The notes below the pieces were generated by a model. It did not search any database, was not told the DNA's origin, and worked only from the letters and a program-made list of their open reading frames with translations. From assembly GCA_022059125.1 (NCBI GenBank), contig JAEUWY010000002.1, forward strand, positions 2,480,001 to 2,544,000: DNA of 64,000 bases, in the 5' to 3' direction. The stretch comes from Corynespora cassiicola. Taxonomy: Eukaryota > Ascomycota > Dothideomycetes > Pleosporales > Corynesporascaceae. A program made the position numbers and the translations under genes. Numbering within the stretch: the stretch's first letter is position 1; each line of letters opens with the position of its first letter. Of this stretch, positions 41,946 to 53,626 are shown one piece after another.

Positions 41946-43124
41946 ATGAAGTGGCTTCTTCCATTTCTCGTATTTACAGTACCTTCCCAAGCCTACATCC
42001 GCTTCGGTTGTGCAACACTGTCGGTCCAACGACTAGATCCTGTAGTCGAAGTAGCTATCCCAAAGACCTCAAACTAGGAGATTAAACTAAAGTCTCGACA
42101 GCCTGGCAACATCCCATCTGCCCATCTGCATCAGATCGTGGGTGGCAATGCATTCAATGCGTCGATGAGTGGCGATATTGGTGCCAAGGCTACGTGCACA
42201 ACATGTAGTTTTTCCGAGGATTTCTCCAACTATTGGACTGCAGTCATGTACTTCAAGGCTCGTAATGGATCGTATAAACGAGTGCCCCAGTACCCAAACG
42301 CTCTCCTAGGCTCTCTAACCGGTGGCATGACGATTTACTACTTGCAAAACGACTTCAATAGCAACGGAAAGACCAAGATTACTTCATTCAAGCCGGTGAG
42401 CTCTGCGGTTTACTTCTCAAAGATCTTGTTATTGACGCTGTTCAAGGGCTTCCGCATGACCGTCGGCAGTCCGACAACCACCGGTGGCAGCAACCCAGGA
42501 CTTCGGTATACCTGTCTGCAAGACATCATGACAAGGGGTAGCGAAACCAATGACTTTCCAAAGAAACCTTGCCCTGCGGGTATAATGGCCATTCATCATT
42601 TCCCAGCCTGCTGGGATGGGAAAAATCTCGACAGCCCGAATCATCAGGTGTGTTCTATCACGGTTAAATTGACAAAGCGCTTCTGATCAAATCAACTTAG
42701 GACCACATGTACAACACTGTAAAAGGACAGTTCCAGAACGCAGGTCCTTGCCCTTCATCGCACCCCGTGAGGATGCCGCAGGTGGCGTATGAGACCATGT
42801 GGAACACCACGGCCTTCAACGATAAATCACTGTGGCCTGTAGACGGTTCGCAGCCTTTTGTGTGGAGCTTCGATGACAGCAGGGGATATGGAACCCACGG
42901 TGATTACTTGTTCGGCTGGAAAGGCGATGCTCTTCAGCGTGCTATGGATTCTACGAGCTTGGTCAGCAATAACCTCAAGACCCAGTCTGTGGCGGAATCA
43001 AACAAATGCACCATCAAAACCACCATAAATGAGCCCATTGACGGATGTAAGTTGCTATCTATGCTTTATTGATACATACTGAATGGTCATTTTAGGGCTT
43101 GATAAACTGCCTGGCTCAATGTAA
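41946..43124 (+). CDS. Secreted DUF1996 domain protein
   Basis: Five exons: 41946-42050, 42102-42395, 42447-42647, 42701-43046 and 43096-43124; introns 51, 51, 53 and 49 bp; 324 residues. A signal peptide (MKWLLPFLVFTVPSQA) leads into the DUF1996 start FGCATLSVQRLDPVV. Later blocks match the family: HLHQIVGGNAFN, CTTCSFSEDFSNYWTAVMYF, a GFRMTVGSP turn, CPAGIMAIHHFPACWDGKNLD, DHMYNTV, CPSSHPVRMPQ, WSFDDSRGYGTHGDYLFGW and the last short exon W-LDKLPG. The His/Cys-rich conserved blocks suggest an extracellular enzyme or binding protein, but no activity is established for this family that I can state. Intron 2 (42396-42446) is 51 nt and stop-free, so its retention would insert 17 residues. Length is somewhat below long family members because the Ser-rich tail is missing. 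Confidence 0.9.
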
Positions 43125-43911
43125 CGGCTGAAGGGCTTCGGTAAAGCTGCAGTGGATAGGAGCAGAGCTACAAATCAAGCAAAAATTGACTGTGGAATGG
43201 TGGTTTCCGCGCGATTTGTTGATATGGGTCCCAATTATTACTAATCGAGCAAGTTCGCCCCTGGCTGAAGCCAAGTTTGGCTTCTGTATGGAGATTCCTA
43301 AGCAATTTTTGCCTGTAGGGAGAGGCACGAAATTTCAGGTATAATGGTTTTATTTGGTGTCTTAGTTTTTTCATTTGGCCTAGCTATATCTCTTAAGGGA
43401 AGATTTGTTAGCGACGACGATGTAAACTGTCTTTATGGCATCTAGCGAATTTGGCAGAATATAAGGAAATCTTGAGTGACAAAGTCCTCCCCCGGCCTCA
43501 GTGTCTGGTTCGAAATGACCTGATCCAATAGAAGAGTCCAGAGTGATGTATGAAAGGGCATTAGATTGCTCTCATAACAACACGCTAGACATCTGACTTG
43601 GGGAAAGGACTGTGGATAGTAGTTATATGTATAGTGCGCGATTCTCACAGCAAGCACCTGATGGTTGAGATCTGTGTGCATTTCTTCCGGTTCTTAAAAC
43701 ACCGTTGGCAGATTGCATTAAATACCGAATATTTGTGAACCGTCGTTCCGAAAAGGGAAGTGCTGGTGGTTTTGTGGAGACGGACCCATCTCGGTATATC
43801 TCGGGCCATGATTCCAGCGAGCCACACGCATCTTAAATATGCAACAACTCTTAAAGTGTGCGTGCCCTCTCCTACCGGAAAACTACAAGAGTTGGTTCCA
43901 CCTGAACAATA
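43125..43911. other. Intergenic between DUF1996 and alpha/beta-hydrolase genes
   Basis: AT-rich, no gene supported. Minus-strand frames at 43116-43681 have no motifs. Confidence 0.5.
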
Positions 43912-44760
43912 ATGAGTTCTTCCACAGTCCTCCAAGCCGATCACGCATGGCCACTCTGGGCTGATGAGCCCATTGAGGGCGCATTCCAGCTCGACACGCC
44001 GAACGACAAACTGGAAGAATCGGTGGTACAGAGCGTAGATCGGCCGTGGCTCTTTGGATACAGCCCAACGTCTGCCAATGGACGCGCCATTCTCATACTT
44101 GGTGGAGGCGGCTATACTCAGCTCATGGTGGGCCGCGAAGGCTTGCAAATCGCTCAGTGGCTAACGAGCCTCGGCTTCCACGCATTCGTTCTTGTCCACC
44201 GTTTTCCCAACGCAAAATCGAGCCCACAGGCACCCTTGGACGATGCTAGGAGGGCCCTTAACTTGATTGAATCGAAGGGCTTCGCGCCTCAAGGATTGGG
44301 CGTCTGCGGGCTTTCCTCCGGCGGACATCTTGGCGCAGCGCTACTTGCTGAATTTCCCAGCAGTTGGACTCCTGCAGATAGTGCGATTCCGAAGCTGGAT
44401 TTTGCGATTCTTGGATACGGTCCCATATCAACCAATGCTGTGGGCCGAACCATTATTCCAAACAAGCCGCCTCTACCTCCAGCTGAGAAACAAGAACTGT
44501 ACCAAGTTGTGCAGCCGGATGTGCAGATGAAAGCGCCAGCGCCACCGACGTTTATTGTCTACTCAGGAAACGACCCTGTTGTTCCTGTTGTCAACGCGTA
44601 TCGATTGTCCGAAGGCATTACCAACGCCAAAGGGGCAGTAGAGTTGCATATTTTTTCAGACGCTCCGCATGGCTTTGCGTTGGATACAAAAGATTTGCCA
44701 GTCTCAAAATGGCCAGTTTTGTGTGAGGCATGGTTGGAACAGAACTCCTTCCTAAAGTAA
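43912..44760 (+). CDS. Alpha/beta-hydrolase, BD-FAE/acetyl-xylan-esterase-like
   Basis: Single exon, 282 residues, ATG at 43912. Motifs: LILGGGGYTQLM (oxyanion region where bacterial relatives have HGGG), then FVLVHRFPNA, nucleophile GLSSGGHLGA (Ser near 139), acid Asp in VYSGNDPVVPV and His in SDAPHGFAL. This order fits the carbohydrate-esterase-like branch that deacetylates xylan oligomers or hydrolyses feruloyl esters. No signal peptide, so if so it would act on imported oligosaccharides inside the cell. It sits between two secreted-protein genes, but tail to tail with the beta-propeller gene (52 bp between stops), so common regulation is only a guess. Confidence 0.88.
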   Translation: MSSSTVLQADHAWPLWADEPIEGAFQLDTPNDKLEESVVQSVDRPWLFGYSPTSANGRAILILGGGGYTQLMVGREGLQIAQWLTSLGFHAFVLVHRFPNAKSSPQAPLDDARRALNLIESKGFAPQGLGVCGLSSGGHLGAALLAEFPSSWTPADSAIPKLDFAILGYGPISTNAVGRTIIPNKPPLPPAEKQELYQVVQPDVQMKAPAPPTFIVYSGNDPVVPVVNAYRLSEGITNAKGAVELHIFSDAPHGFALDTKDLPVSKWPVLCEAWLEQNSFLK

Positions 44761-44811
44761 GGGATATTATGGATGAGCTTAAAATACTATGTATATTTTG
44801 AAACCACATTA

Positions 44812-46758
44812 TTACATCTCTCCTGAGAGATACTCATTCGGTATAAACAAAGGCATGGAGTCCTCCCACAAACTATCAGTCAGAGTTATCTTTTCGGAAC
44901 CATCGGCATTCATGATGAAAATTTGACCGTAAGGTTGGAAGGTATTGTCATAGATGGCAGCCTCATCGCGGAATCCATACATGGCACTGTTGTACATGAT
45001 GCGCCCATCCGCATTCCAGACTGCATGTGCGTCATTTCCACCGCTAGTAGTCAAAACCTGCAGGTCCGTGCCGTCAGGGCGGATAGTACAGATATCAAAG
45101 TTAGTGTACGAGGCTTTGCGGCTAAAAACTATGCGCTCTCCGTCGGGCGACCAGCCGGGCAAATTATCCGGTTCAGTCGTGAGATTCCGGATCTCTTTTG
45201 TGGTGAGGTCCATGATGCGCAAGCCGAAGCGAGAGCCCCATTCGCGGAAGACGATATAGCGGCCATCTTGGGAATAACTTGGGAAACCAGAGTTGACGTC
45301 GCCATCTGTCAGGCGTTCGGAGTAGGAGTCGTTCACGCGGACTCGATAGATCCATGCCTTGCCAGCTGCACGAGACTGGAACCATGATCCCAGACCAAAT
45401 ACGATCCACTGACCGTCCGGAGACCAAGATGGCTGAAAGGCACCCTGTAGCCCCTGACCTATGGTGGAAGCGTTCAAGTCGTCTGTGGAGGAAGAGTCGA
45501 AGACCAGTCTCTGGTTCGAGCCGTCGGGGTCCATGATGACAATTGACGAATTGCCGAGCTGCTTGTCCGTGATTGCCAGCTTTCCTTGTCTGGAGAGCTG
45601 TGGAAATACATCTGTGAATCGGTAGTCCCATTCGGCATCCCAACTGTAGATGCGCTTTTCCATTTGCCGAGTCCCAAAGTCTACCTTCTCGTAGACAACC
45701 TTTGACCCATCCGGCGACCAAGTAGGTGACCGTAATCCTCCAAGTACAGCCGCATGGCCATTTCCATGAGAAGTGTAGTTGAGCCCTTCGTTTGATCCAC
45801 CCTTGATAAGATAGCCGATCGTATCGTTGGTCACATATTGCGGAAACATTTTCAGGCCAGCACCTGAAGTATGCTCGATTTGATCCTTTCCTGTATCGAA
45901 ATCAACCGAAACAATCTGAGAGACAACGGTGGCAACGGACTCTGGTCGATGTGCGCCCCAGGTATCCTCAGTTGTGACTTGATAGAAAACGACACGCTTT
46001 CCGTCTGGTGACCATTTAGGCGAACCGAGACAGTAGCCAGGCTTGGATGCAATCTCTCGAAAATTGGTACCATCAGGCCGAATCGTATAAACGGATAGTT
46101 CTTGCGTGTGCTCCCAACCAGTGCCATTTCCGTGTCCACGCCAGGGTGTGTTGCGATCAGATGCAAAGGCAATCCATTCTCCGTCAGGTGACCAGCTAGG
46201 CCGAAAGTAGCCGTCTGGTAGACTGGCATTGCCTTTCACGGAATTGATATTGGTGAGGTTGCGCTGTGCGCCAGTGGCAAGGTCCATGACCCAGACGTTG
46301 GCCTTGTAGCCGTTCGCGGTAGACACATAGGCGATTTTGCTTCCATCCGGCGAAAGTGCTGATGCGTCCTCCAATGACGGACTTGCGATTAACTTTTCTG
46401 TTCCCGATCCATCCGATCGACAGCGGTAGATGTCGGCGTTTCCGTCTCCGTTTCGTTCCGTGGTGAAGGTTATCCATTTCCCGTCGGGAGAGAAGGACGC
46501 ATGGTAGTCGAATCCCGAACTATTCGACAGGAGCTTGCGTTCGTCGCTTCCATCTGCATTCGCGATGTATAGCTCTGAAGATGAAGGCCCAATTCTGTTC
46601 ATAAGGAATGCCCCCTTCTTTCCTACAGCGCGTTTGCCACGCAACTCTTTAGGAAAATGAGCATCGAAAGGGTTTGTGAAATCATTTGACAGCCCTGCAT
46701 ACTCCGCTGCCGTGGTTCCTATGATAATTGCCAGCGCACAAAAAGTCTGGGGATGCAT
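44812..46758 (-). CDS. Secreted TolB/WD40-like beta-propeller protein
   Basis: Single exon, 648 residues. The frame opens at a TTG (46821), but the first ATG is 46758 and yields a signal peptide (about residues 1-18, CALAIIIGTTAA). The body is a tandem series of TolB-type blades with the signature WSPDG or FSPDG and ADGS/PDGT turns: about a dozen repeats, enough for two stacked propellers or one large one. There are several N-glycosylation sites (NSS, NGT, NDT). TolB-like propellers bind proteins or sugars, and related domains sit before peptidase domains (DPP-IV type), but no peptidase part follows here. The bacterial look of the repeats makes old horizontal gain possible; this needs a phylogeny. 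Function unknown, acting outside the cell. Confidence 0.85.
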   Translation of the reverse strand: MHPQTFCALAIIIGTTAAEYAGLSNDFTNPFDAHFPKELRGKRAVGKKGAFLMNRIGPSSSELYIANADGSDERKLLSNSSGFDYHASFSPDGKWITFTTERNGDGNADIYRCRSDGSGTEKLIASPSLEDASALSPDGSKIAYVSTANGYKANVWVMDLATGAQRNLTNINSVKGNASLPDGYFRPSWSPDGEWIAFASDRNTPWRGHGNGTGWEHTQELSVYTIRPDGTNFREIASKPGYCLGSPKWSPDGKRVVFYQVTTEDTWGAHRPESVATVVSQIVSVDFDTGKDQIEHTSGAGLKMFPQYVTNDTIGYLIKGGSNEGLNYTSHGNGHAAVLGGLRSPTWSPDGSKVVYEKVDFGTRQMEKRIYSWDAEWDYRFTDVFPQLSRQGKLAITDKQLGNSSIVIMDPDGSNQRLVFDSSSTDDLNASTIGQGLQGAFQPSWSPDGQWIVFGLGSWFQSRAAGKAWIYRVRVNDSYSERLTDGDVNSGFPSYSQDGRYIVFREWGSRFGLRIMDLTTKEIRNLTTEPDNLPGWSPDGERIVFSRKASYTNFDICTIRPDGTDLQVLTTSGGNDAHAVWNADGRIMYNSAMYGFRDEAAIYDNTFQPYGQIFIMNADGSEKITLTDSLWEDSMPLFIPNEYLSGEM

Positions 46759-47786
46759 TCTGGAATTGGTAGTAGCCCCAAATACGTAGTGACGTGTAGG
46801 CGATAGTATGGTGGTGAACAAAAAAAAAAAAAGAGCAACACTCCACCACTTACATTTATACCCAGATCAACAGGACTTGAATTGAATTAAATGCGGAAGA
46901 AAATCCCTATGAGAAAAATCATTCCGCTTGGGTGGACATCTTGTACGAGAATACTTGTAAAACATTGCATACTGATGGAGTCTAGGTCCACACCTCGGCT
47001 GCCAAGTTGTACGAAGACAGGGCCCTGATCTTGTACGACGACGCAAAACCTGCGCTGTAGTCTCTAATTTGGTGGCTCGCCATTATGCACAGGCTAGATT
47101 TTAGTACCACTAAACTGTATCCTGCAGTTGCCAAAATTTAGCGCGTCGGTGCAGTTGAACAGGCATGGACGTTGAGGAGATCAAGACAATCCCACATGCT
47201 TAGATTGCAGTCCAAACAACGGAGGCTAGATCCAAAACTATGTGGTAGATTTAATCAAACGCGTGTTTGTACAACTAAGATGGCAAAATTCGAAATAAGC
47301 ACGCTCTAACTTCCTATTGAGGCCTCATGCATGGCCACTATCTAACAACCTATAGTACGACAAGTACAACGTGCATTTTTCGTTCGGCTGACTTCCTCGC
47401 TCAGAATTAGTAATGGTCTTCGTGGTAAACTTCACATATCCTGTCGCCAGATTCTTCTTGTCGAGACATTAGATCGCGGGGTTGAGGGTAGTATCCTAGG
47501 ATTCTGGTTATCAGAAAAGTAGGTTGTAGATTCCCTTGTAGGACATCAAAGAAGAAGACACGGCTTATTTCCATTTGATTGCAGTATGTTACAGGAAGAT
47601 AAAGCTCACAACTACCTTAAGAAATGGGTATCTTCTAGCTAGCTTAGCAAGCCTGCAAACTTGAACAGAGAAGTTTTGAAAAAGCTCCCGCAGAACACAG
47701 AACATGGAAACAAAGCAAACGAAAGCGTACAAAGAAAATATACAGCCCTATCCTTTCCAGATCGCGTGCATCATGCCTTGACTTCT
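46759..47786. other. AT-rich intergenic upstream of the beta-propeller gene
   Basis: Contains the promoter (TATA box below) and a 12-A tract in the leader. The remainder is AT-rich with no gene seen. Confidence 0.5.
46855..46860 (-). promoter_or_regulatory. TATA box of the beta-propeller gene
   Basis: TATAAA on the minus strand, about 97 bases before the ATG at 46758, supporting that start. Confidence 0.5.
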
Positions 47787-50143
47787 TCAAGAGGTCAGTA
47801 TATCTGTCATCGGGATATTCAAGTCCCAATCTTCCTCTGCAGCAGCCATTCTCCCCATCACACATCTACTCTTTGCACAGACTCTCTCATTCATGCTCTG
47901 TACGTGCTCGAGGAAGATGTGGTTCATGAGAGTCTCGACATTGCCGTAGATACCCGTGACATTGCCCTCGTTACTGCAAATCACACAGCCATAATTGCAG
48001 TCCTCTTCTTGGATGCGCTTGTTGATCCTGCCGCCAGACTCGACCGTCTTCTTCTTGACGTGGCTCTTGGCGAGAAAGATCCAGCGGTACCGGATGCCCA
48101 CGGCAGACGTGTAGATGGACGGATCGACCACCGTCTCCTTCTTGTTTTTGCGCGTCGGATGCGGCGCCGAGAACGTGTCGCCTTGGAAGTTGCAGTGCTT
48201 GCACTGCCAGATCTGGTGCGAATTGTACATGCCATCGGGCCGCGTCTGGAGACCCAGACCGCGCTTTGTCTCCTCGCGCACTGCCCACGCACCCTTGCAG
48301 AAGCCCCAGTAATTGTTATCCTTGCAGGGGCGGCCCGACATCATTGTATCAAGGCCTGCGACTGGGCCTTGGATACTTCCGGTGCGGATGTGCAAGGGGC
48401 CGTGTGAATTTTGGGAGATACCCGGTGCAAGCCTGGAGGATGGCGGTGCAATCGAGGTTGCCACGGCAGCAGCAGCAGAGGCGAGTATAACAGAAGGATC
48501 GGGTGCCGATTTGTTGCGGGCATGTGAGACGCCCGCAAGGATCTTGGCGCGTGGCTTGTCTGCCTTGAGGGCGACATCATCGTCTTTTGGTGGAGTACGG
48601 GGAGGCGGCGGACTGTGAGATCTTGTAGGTAGAGATTCTAGCGCTATGGGAGGACTTGTGTTGCTTGAGGCAAGAATATTTGGCGCGCTGGAATTGAGCA
48701 TAGGCCTCTTTGACAGAGGATCAGGTGCAATGGGTGGGGTCTGGGTTCTGTTTTGTACGGAAGTTGCATTTGGGGCACGACGTTGTCTCTGCGTCTCATA
48801 TGATGTAAACGGGCCTGTGGAACCAACCGAGCCTCGAGGCGAACAGTCAGGTACTACATCTGGAGTAACCGAATCGCGAGAATGAGTTGACGTGGAATCA
48901 TTGCGGTAGAGCGACGGAGGGTCTGAGTATACGGAGCTCGTTGCAGACCAACGCGACTGTTGGGAGCCCGGTACATGGGGTACGGCATTTTGTGTTGGGA
49001 TGTACTGCCCATAGGCTTGATGATGGCTGTCGAAGATATTGTGCTTGAACGGTGGGTATTCAGAGTTCTCGTTGAGCTCTTTTTGAATGGAGTGCGAGTT
49101 GTTGAGCCTCTGGATCTCATCATGGTGCAACCTCGCAGTGTTTCCATACCCATATCCATTGCTGAGAATATCGAGGGTGTCCCTCTTCTGATCGACTTGA
49201 AGTCCTCGGTAGGAATAAATGATCTCATCGATGTCCTTCATGACGGTTGCGTGGTCGTTTGCTCCTTGGAGTAGATCGCGGTGAGGCTGGCTATGGCTAC
49301 GTTTCGCATTAAAGTATTTGGCAAAACCGGTCTTCATCTCTTTTGATCCCCCCTGCATCGGAATTGTAACAGCGCTGGGAATGTAATTGTCTGGGATGGA
49401 CGGTAGGTCAGCAGTCCGGTGCATTGGCAGCGACCCGGACAAGGACCTTGCCTTTGGGCTGTCCTCAGGCGCGCTTACCAATGTCCGGGGAAAGGGGCGA
49501 GCGATACGAAGTCTCTGTTTCAATTCGCCGAGGGTCACGATAGTTTCGTTCCTGTTCATGATCGAGGCTTCGTATAGTATATTCAAGTTCAGTATAGCAT
49601 TCTCATATTTCACGGCCAGTTGCAGGCTCTTGATGATTTCGGCCTGCATTACAAGAGCAATATGAAGCAATCGATCTCGTGCGATGGCTGTTGGAAGGGT
49701 CAGTAAAGGGCGCATTGGCGGACTTCGGAGCTCGCGTGAAGGGAACTGACCATCACCAACTCGCATAATATCCCCGAGTTCCCTCACGTCGGAAGAGTAA
49801 TGAACTTGCACTTGGTTCTCTCCTTTCTCGAGAGATTGCTGGAGTTGTTTTTCTTCAAAGTCCTGCTGCGTCTGGCTCTTGCTACTGCGTCGGCGGTGCT
49901 TCTTCTTGATATGGGATATGAGCTCTGCGCCTCCATGGAAGGCAGAAACTACAGCGGCGACGGCACCGACGACCTGGTGATGCAGAAGAAGGCATTAGCA
50001 ATGACTACAAATATGTGCTGAAGCATTCGTCGCTAGTCCCAGTGGGGCTCGTCTTACCGCGATGGGCTACGAGCAGAGGTGGATTAGGTGCAATCCGGGA
50101 AAAAAAGAGTGGAAAGGGTCTGGCATACCTCAAGTCCGGACAT
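47787..50143 (-). CDS. Large fungal protein with C-terminal Cys/His zinc-finger-like region
   Basis: Three exons on the minus strand: 50143-50129, 49973-49751 and 49687-47787; introns 155 and 63 bp (branch ACTGAC in the second); 712 residues. The join puts MSGLE in front of VVGAVAAVVSAFHGGAEL, a hydrophobic N-terminal helix common in Pezizomycotina proteins of signalling or NACHT type. A coiled, Gln/Lys-rich part follows, then 300 residues of Ser/Pro-rich disorder. The C-terminal 180 residues are ordered: CKDNNYWGFCKGAWAVRE, WQCKHCNFQG, CNYGCVICSNEG and NHIFLEH, giving CxxC and C2H2-like pairs that could bind zinc. I do not recognise a named family. The 63-nt intron is stop-free, so an isoform with 21 more residues is possible. 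The 15-nt first exon is inferred. Confidence 0.78.
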
Positions 50144-53100
50144 GGTTGAATCTCTTAATTCTTCATGCAGCTACCGGACAGCCAAGGGGCGTGGATACTG
50201 CGATGGGGAGCGATGGGGAGCGCAGAACGGTCTGCCAGATATAGTAATACTATTGGTTTTCAAAAGAGAGGAAAGCAGGAAAGCAGGAGGAAGGGGGGGG
50301 TGGAGTGGGAATGGAAGGGAGGGGATGCCTGGGGAAAGGCTGAATCGAACAGGACAGCGAGCTCGTACTCAGCCTCACTGCTCGCTATCTGCGTGTGAAA
50401 CTGCATACTGCACACCGGACAGGCTTTGGGGTTAGCCTCGAGACGTGCGACTACCTATCATCAATAGACGAGAGTGTTGCCTCGACTGAGGTGCATACTA
50501 GAGAAAGATCCCTCCAATAGGTGTCGAGCGTGGCTTGAGGCTAGAGTTGGCTGTGTGCGTCAAAGGCAACCGTGGTCCCGAGGTCAGACTCCGCGGTACC
50601 TTGGCGATTCCCATGATTGTCGCTCTTCAATCGCAAAACAGGCACGCCAATACTCTGGCTCGCATTTTCCCGAGTCTGGGATGGTTGGTATTGGTGTGCT
50701 GGCGGCACGAAAAACCGCGAGAATCGCACTACGAAGGCCAAGTGAACGGGTCCGCGGCGGCCAGCCCCAAGCTCGAGAGGACAGCTCCCACCTAAAGATG
50801 GCGGCGGAACGTGACCATGTACCAAAAGTCACGGAGTTGACCCAGCCTCCACCAGGCGACAAGAACCTCGAAGAGCTTGGTGGTGGATTGTCGGCTTGGA
50901 GGAGAGGCTTACCCACGCCTGTGGACGAGGCGCGAAGGCCGGGACTCCGCCACCATGCCACCATTCCCACATTCCCACCCGCTGCAGGTTGGCGAATCAG
51001 TCGTTATTGACGCATTGCTATGGCAGATACGAAATTCAGGGTGGGCGCCGTGATGGAAAGGTGGGCCACTTGTCCGTCCTGCTGCGCACTCGACGGATCG
51101 GGGCGGAAGAAGGCACGCCGGGTTGGATAGCAGTTCGCCGTACCCCTTGGGCCTCGCCCACATGCTCAGGGCGAGAGGAGGGAAGGCGAAGGCGGCTCGA
51201 GCTCAGACGGGACGGAGCAGGATGACATGGTGCCCAAGACGTCGCGGTGTGGGATAGAGCGTGGAGGATGCACCGCTTGCTGCGGATCAGATGGGGGTAG
51301 GAGGGGCGGGCGACCCGGACAGCTCGCGTGCTCAGGGGCGGGGGCCTTGCACCACCAGATGCCATTCCGACTCGTCCGGCCCCAGTCCATCCATCAGCAT
51401 GCTGCAGCATCAGGGCGCTGTTCCCTCCAGCAGTCGACACGCATCCGTCTGCCATGCCTAGGAGACGTCGAAGCTGTCTATGCCATGTACATAGGCTCGG
51501 CCCCGCCCCCTTGGTTTCCGCCACCAGCCTCGCGCCTCGGCTCCAACCACGGCCCAAGGTGGCAGATGGCAGATGGCAGATGGCAGAAGCACGTCTCTCC
51601 CCAGAAAAGCAACGCCTTCGCGTCATCCACAGCCTTGGAGCGCGCGAACCATCGTTCGGGCACTCGCCCCTATCGATAGCGGTACGTAGCGTGCGGGTTG
51701 GCGTGTAACAGAAGCTTAACCGTACCTCTCGCCCGCACACGCGCCATGATGCGTGTTTCATCTTCACTCGGTGCTCAGCCCATCGTCTCGAACCGAAGAC
51801 TCGCAGGACAGAAGAAGGGCGGGGTGCCTGTACGACGCAATAGGGACCGTTCGCAAGGCTGCCAGCCAGCCCACCGGGCCCTGCTGTTGTGGGAGGACAT
51901 GTTTCATGTGTACCTGAGGCTCAGCCCATGATGCTTCGCGTCGCATCACGTTCTCGAAAGAAGAAGAAATCCCGGCAATGCGAAATGTGTTTCCGGTGTC
52001 CACTTTTGCTGACCTGTTCGCCGCCCTAGGCACATGTCCCTTTTTTCCCCGTGCAGCTAGTTGCTCGCCCCGTCTGCACCAGCCCCCAACTCGAACCGCA
52101 CAACTTCTGGAACGAATAAGCAGGCACAAGATGTGCCCGTATACATTGGACATGCCGGCCCGTTTCAAGTGGATGCCGCCTCGTAGCCCACCCTACATGG
52201 CCCCGAGTCCCCTTTCTAGAAGCCGAAAAAGAGCCCGCCTACCCACTTTGCAGGCTGGCCAACACACGTCCCCTCTGTAGGCCCACCGCCTCTCAGCCAG
52301 CCACCAGCCCGCGCGCCATCGAGATGCATTGCGAAAACCTTCGAGAAGCAAGCATCGAGAAAAGGAGGCTCGACCAAGCTTGCGAAGGCGTTTGCGTAAC
52401 CATCAGCCGCCCGCCTCGAATAAACAAGTCAACTCGGCTCTTATACGCCTCTCTACATGCTCACTATAGCCCGACCGCTATACACCAAAACCCGAGCTCC
52501 TTGGCTTGCCCAGGCTTCTGAACCAAGGAGAGAGAAACTAGATCTGACATGAGCACACCGATTGGTATCGCGCAAATTCTCCGCACGCGTGCATAAAGCC
52601 ATGGCATAGAACAAATGTCGCCGAAAGCCAATGTCCATTCGGCCATGACCAACGTCACAAAACGGCCCAAGCCCTTCCACGCACCTATTCAACAATGCAG
52701 GTAATATCCATGGCTTTGTGTGAGCAGTGTACATGATGTATATTCAAGAAAATGTCTTCATTCCTAGTCCGCATAACTATGAATGGGGTCTCCTTTTGCA
52801 AGACAAGGTAGGGCAAGGGCAAATGTGGCTGTGGTATCTCCGAAAGTAGTAGGGGTCCGCGCAAGTCGCGACCCCAGAATTCTGGCCCCGAAGCAACAAA
52901 TGTGAGACCAGGCATCAGAAGGGGAAGGAAAAAAAAAGAAGATGAAAAAAAGAAAATGGGATAGACGAAGACATGGTTCCTGGTCTTCTCGCTTGATACG
53001 CCCAGAAACTCCCGGCCAGCAGGCGTTCGATGCCTTAAATGTGTTCGCAACCCTAGGATCCAGGACAAAAGAAAAATAGCAAAGGAGAGAAGATCACCCT

Positions 53101-53626
53101 CTCTCCAAACTGATGCCAGAAAGGAATGGACAGGCGTTCTTCATCCAAGAAAGGCCAGTGATAAGGAATCTCGTGATCCAGAAATGTTGTTGCATGTGAA
53201 ATGCGTTGTGGTGATGGTTGCATGAATCCACCCAAGCAGACCTGGGACTCCAACCGTGTCAAACTTATCCACCGAAGAAGGAACAAAAGTAGTCGCCATG
53301 CCAAAGATAGCATCATCGCTCCCAAGACTAAACGTCGAACAGACCGCTTTTAACGCACGAATACATGGCCGTTTTCTCTGCTGACCAATGTGGAACTCAT
53401 TGCTCAGAGGGTATGAGCTCTCTCTTGGCTTTATGATTTTGTAAGGACAAAACTTCTAGACCAGCAACTCGCTCGCTGTGTATGCTGCAATGTGTGGGGG
53501 AAACATCCAAAAACGCTGCAGGCTATGCAATGCAATGCGAAGCAGACAAGGAACAAAACAAATAAGGCTAGGAAAAGGGGTGCTGCAAGGTCGCGTGACC
53601 AGGGGGACGCTCTTGTCGCCCATCCA
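50144..53626. other. 3.5 kb without a visible gene
   Basis: Between the 5' end of the zinc-finger-like gene and the 3' end of the next minus-strand gene. Moderately GC-rich. All open frames are short, overlapping on both strands and motif-free, with no convincing exon chain. Contains one 7-bp tandem array. Could hold a long untranslated region or a noncoding RNA. Confidence 0.5.
51561..51587 (+). repeat. GGCAGAT tandem array
   Basis: 7-bp unit, just under four copies. Confidence 0.9.

Noticed and set aside
47661..48407. 248-codon plus-strand frame over the zinc-finger-like gene
   Set aside because: Antisense to the conserved Cys/His region; no domain of its own.
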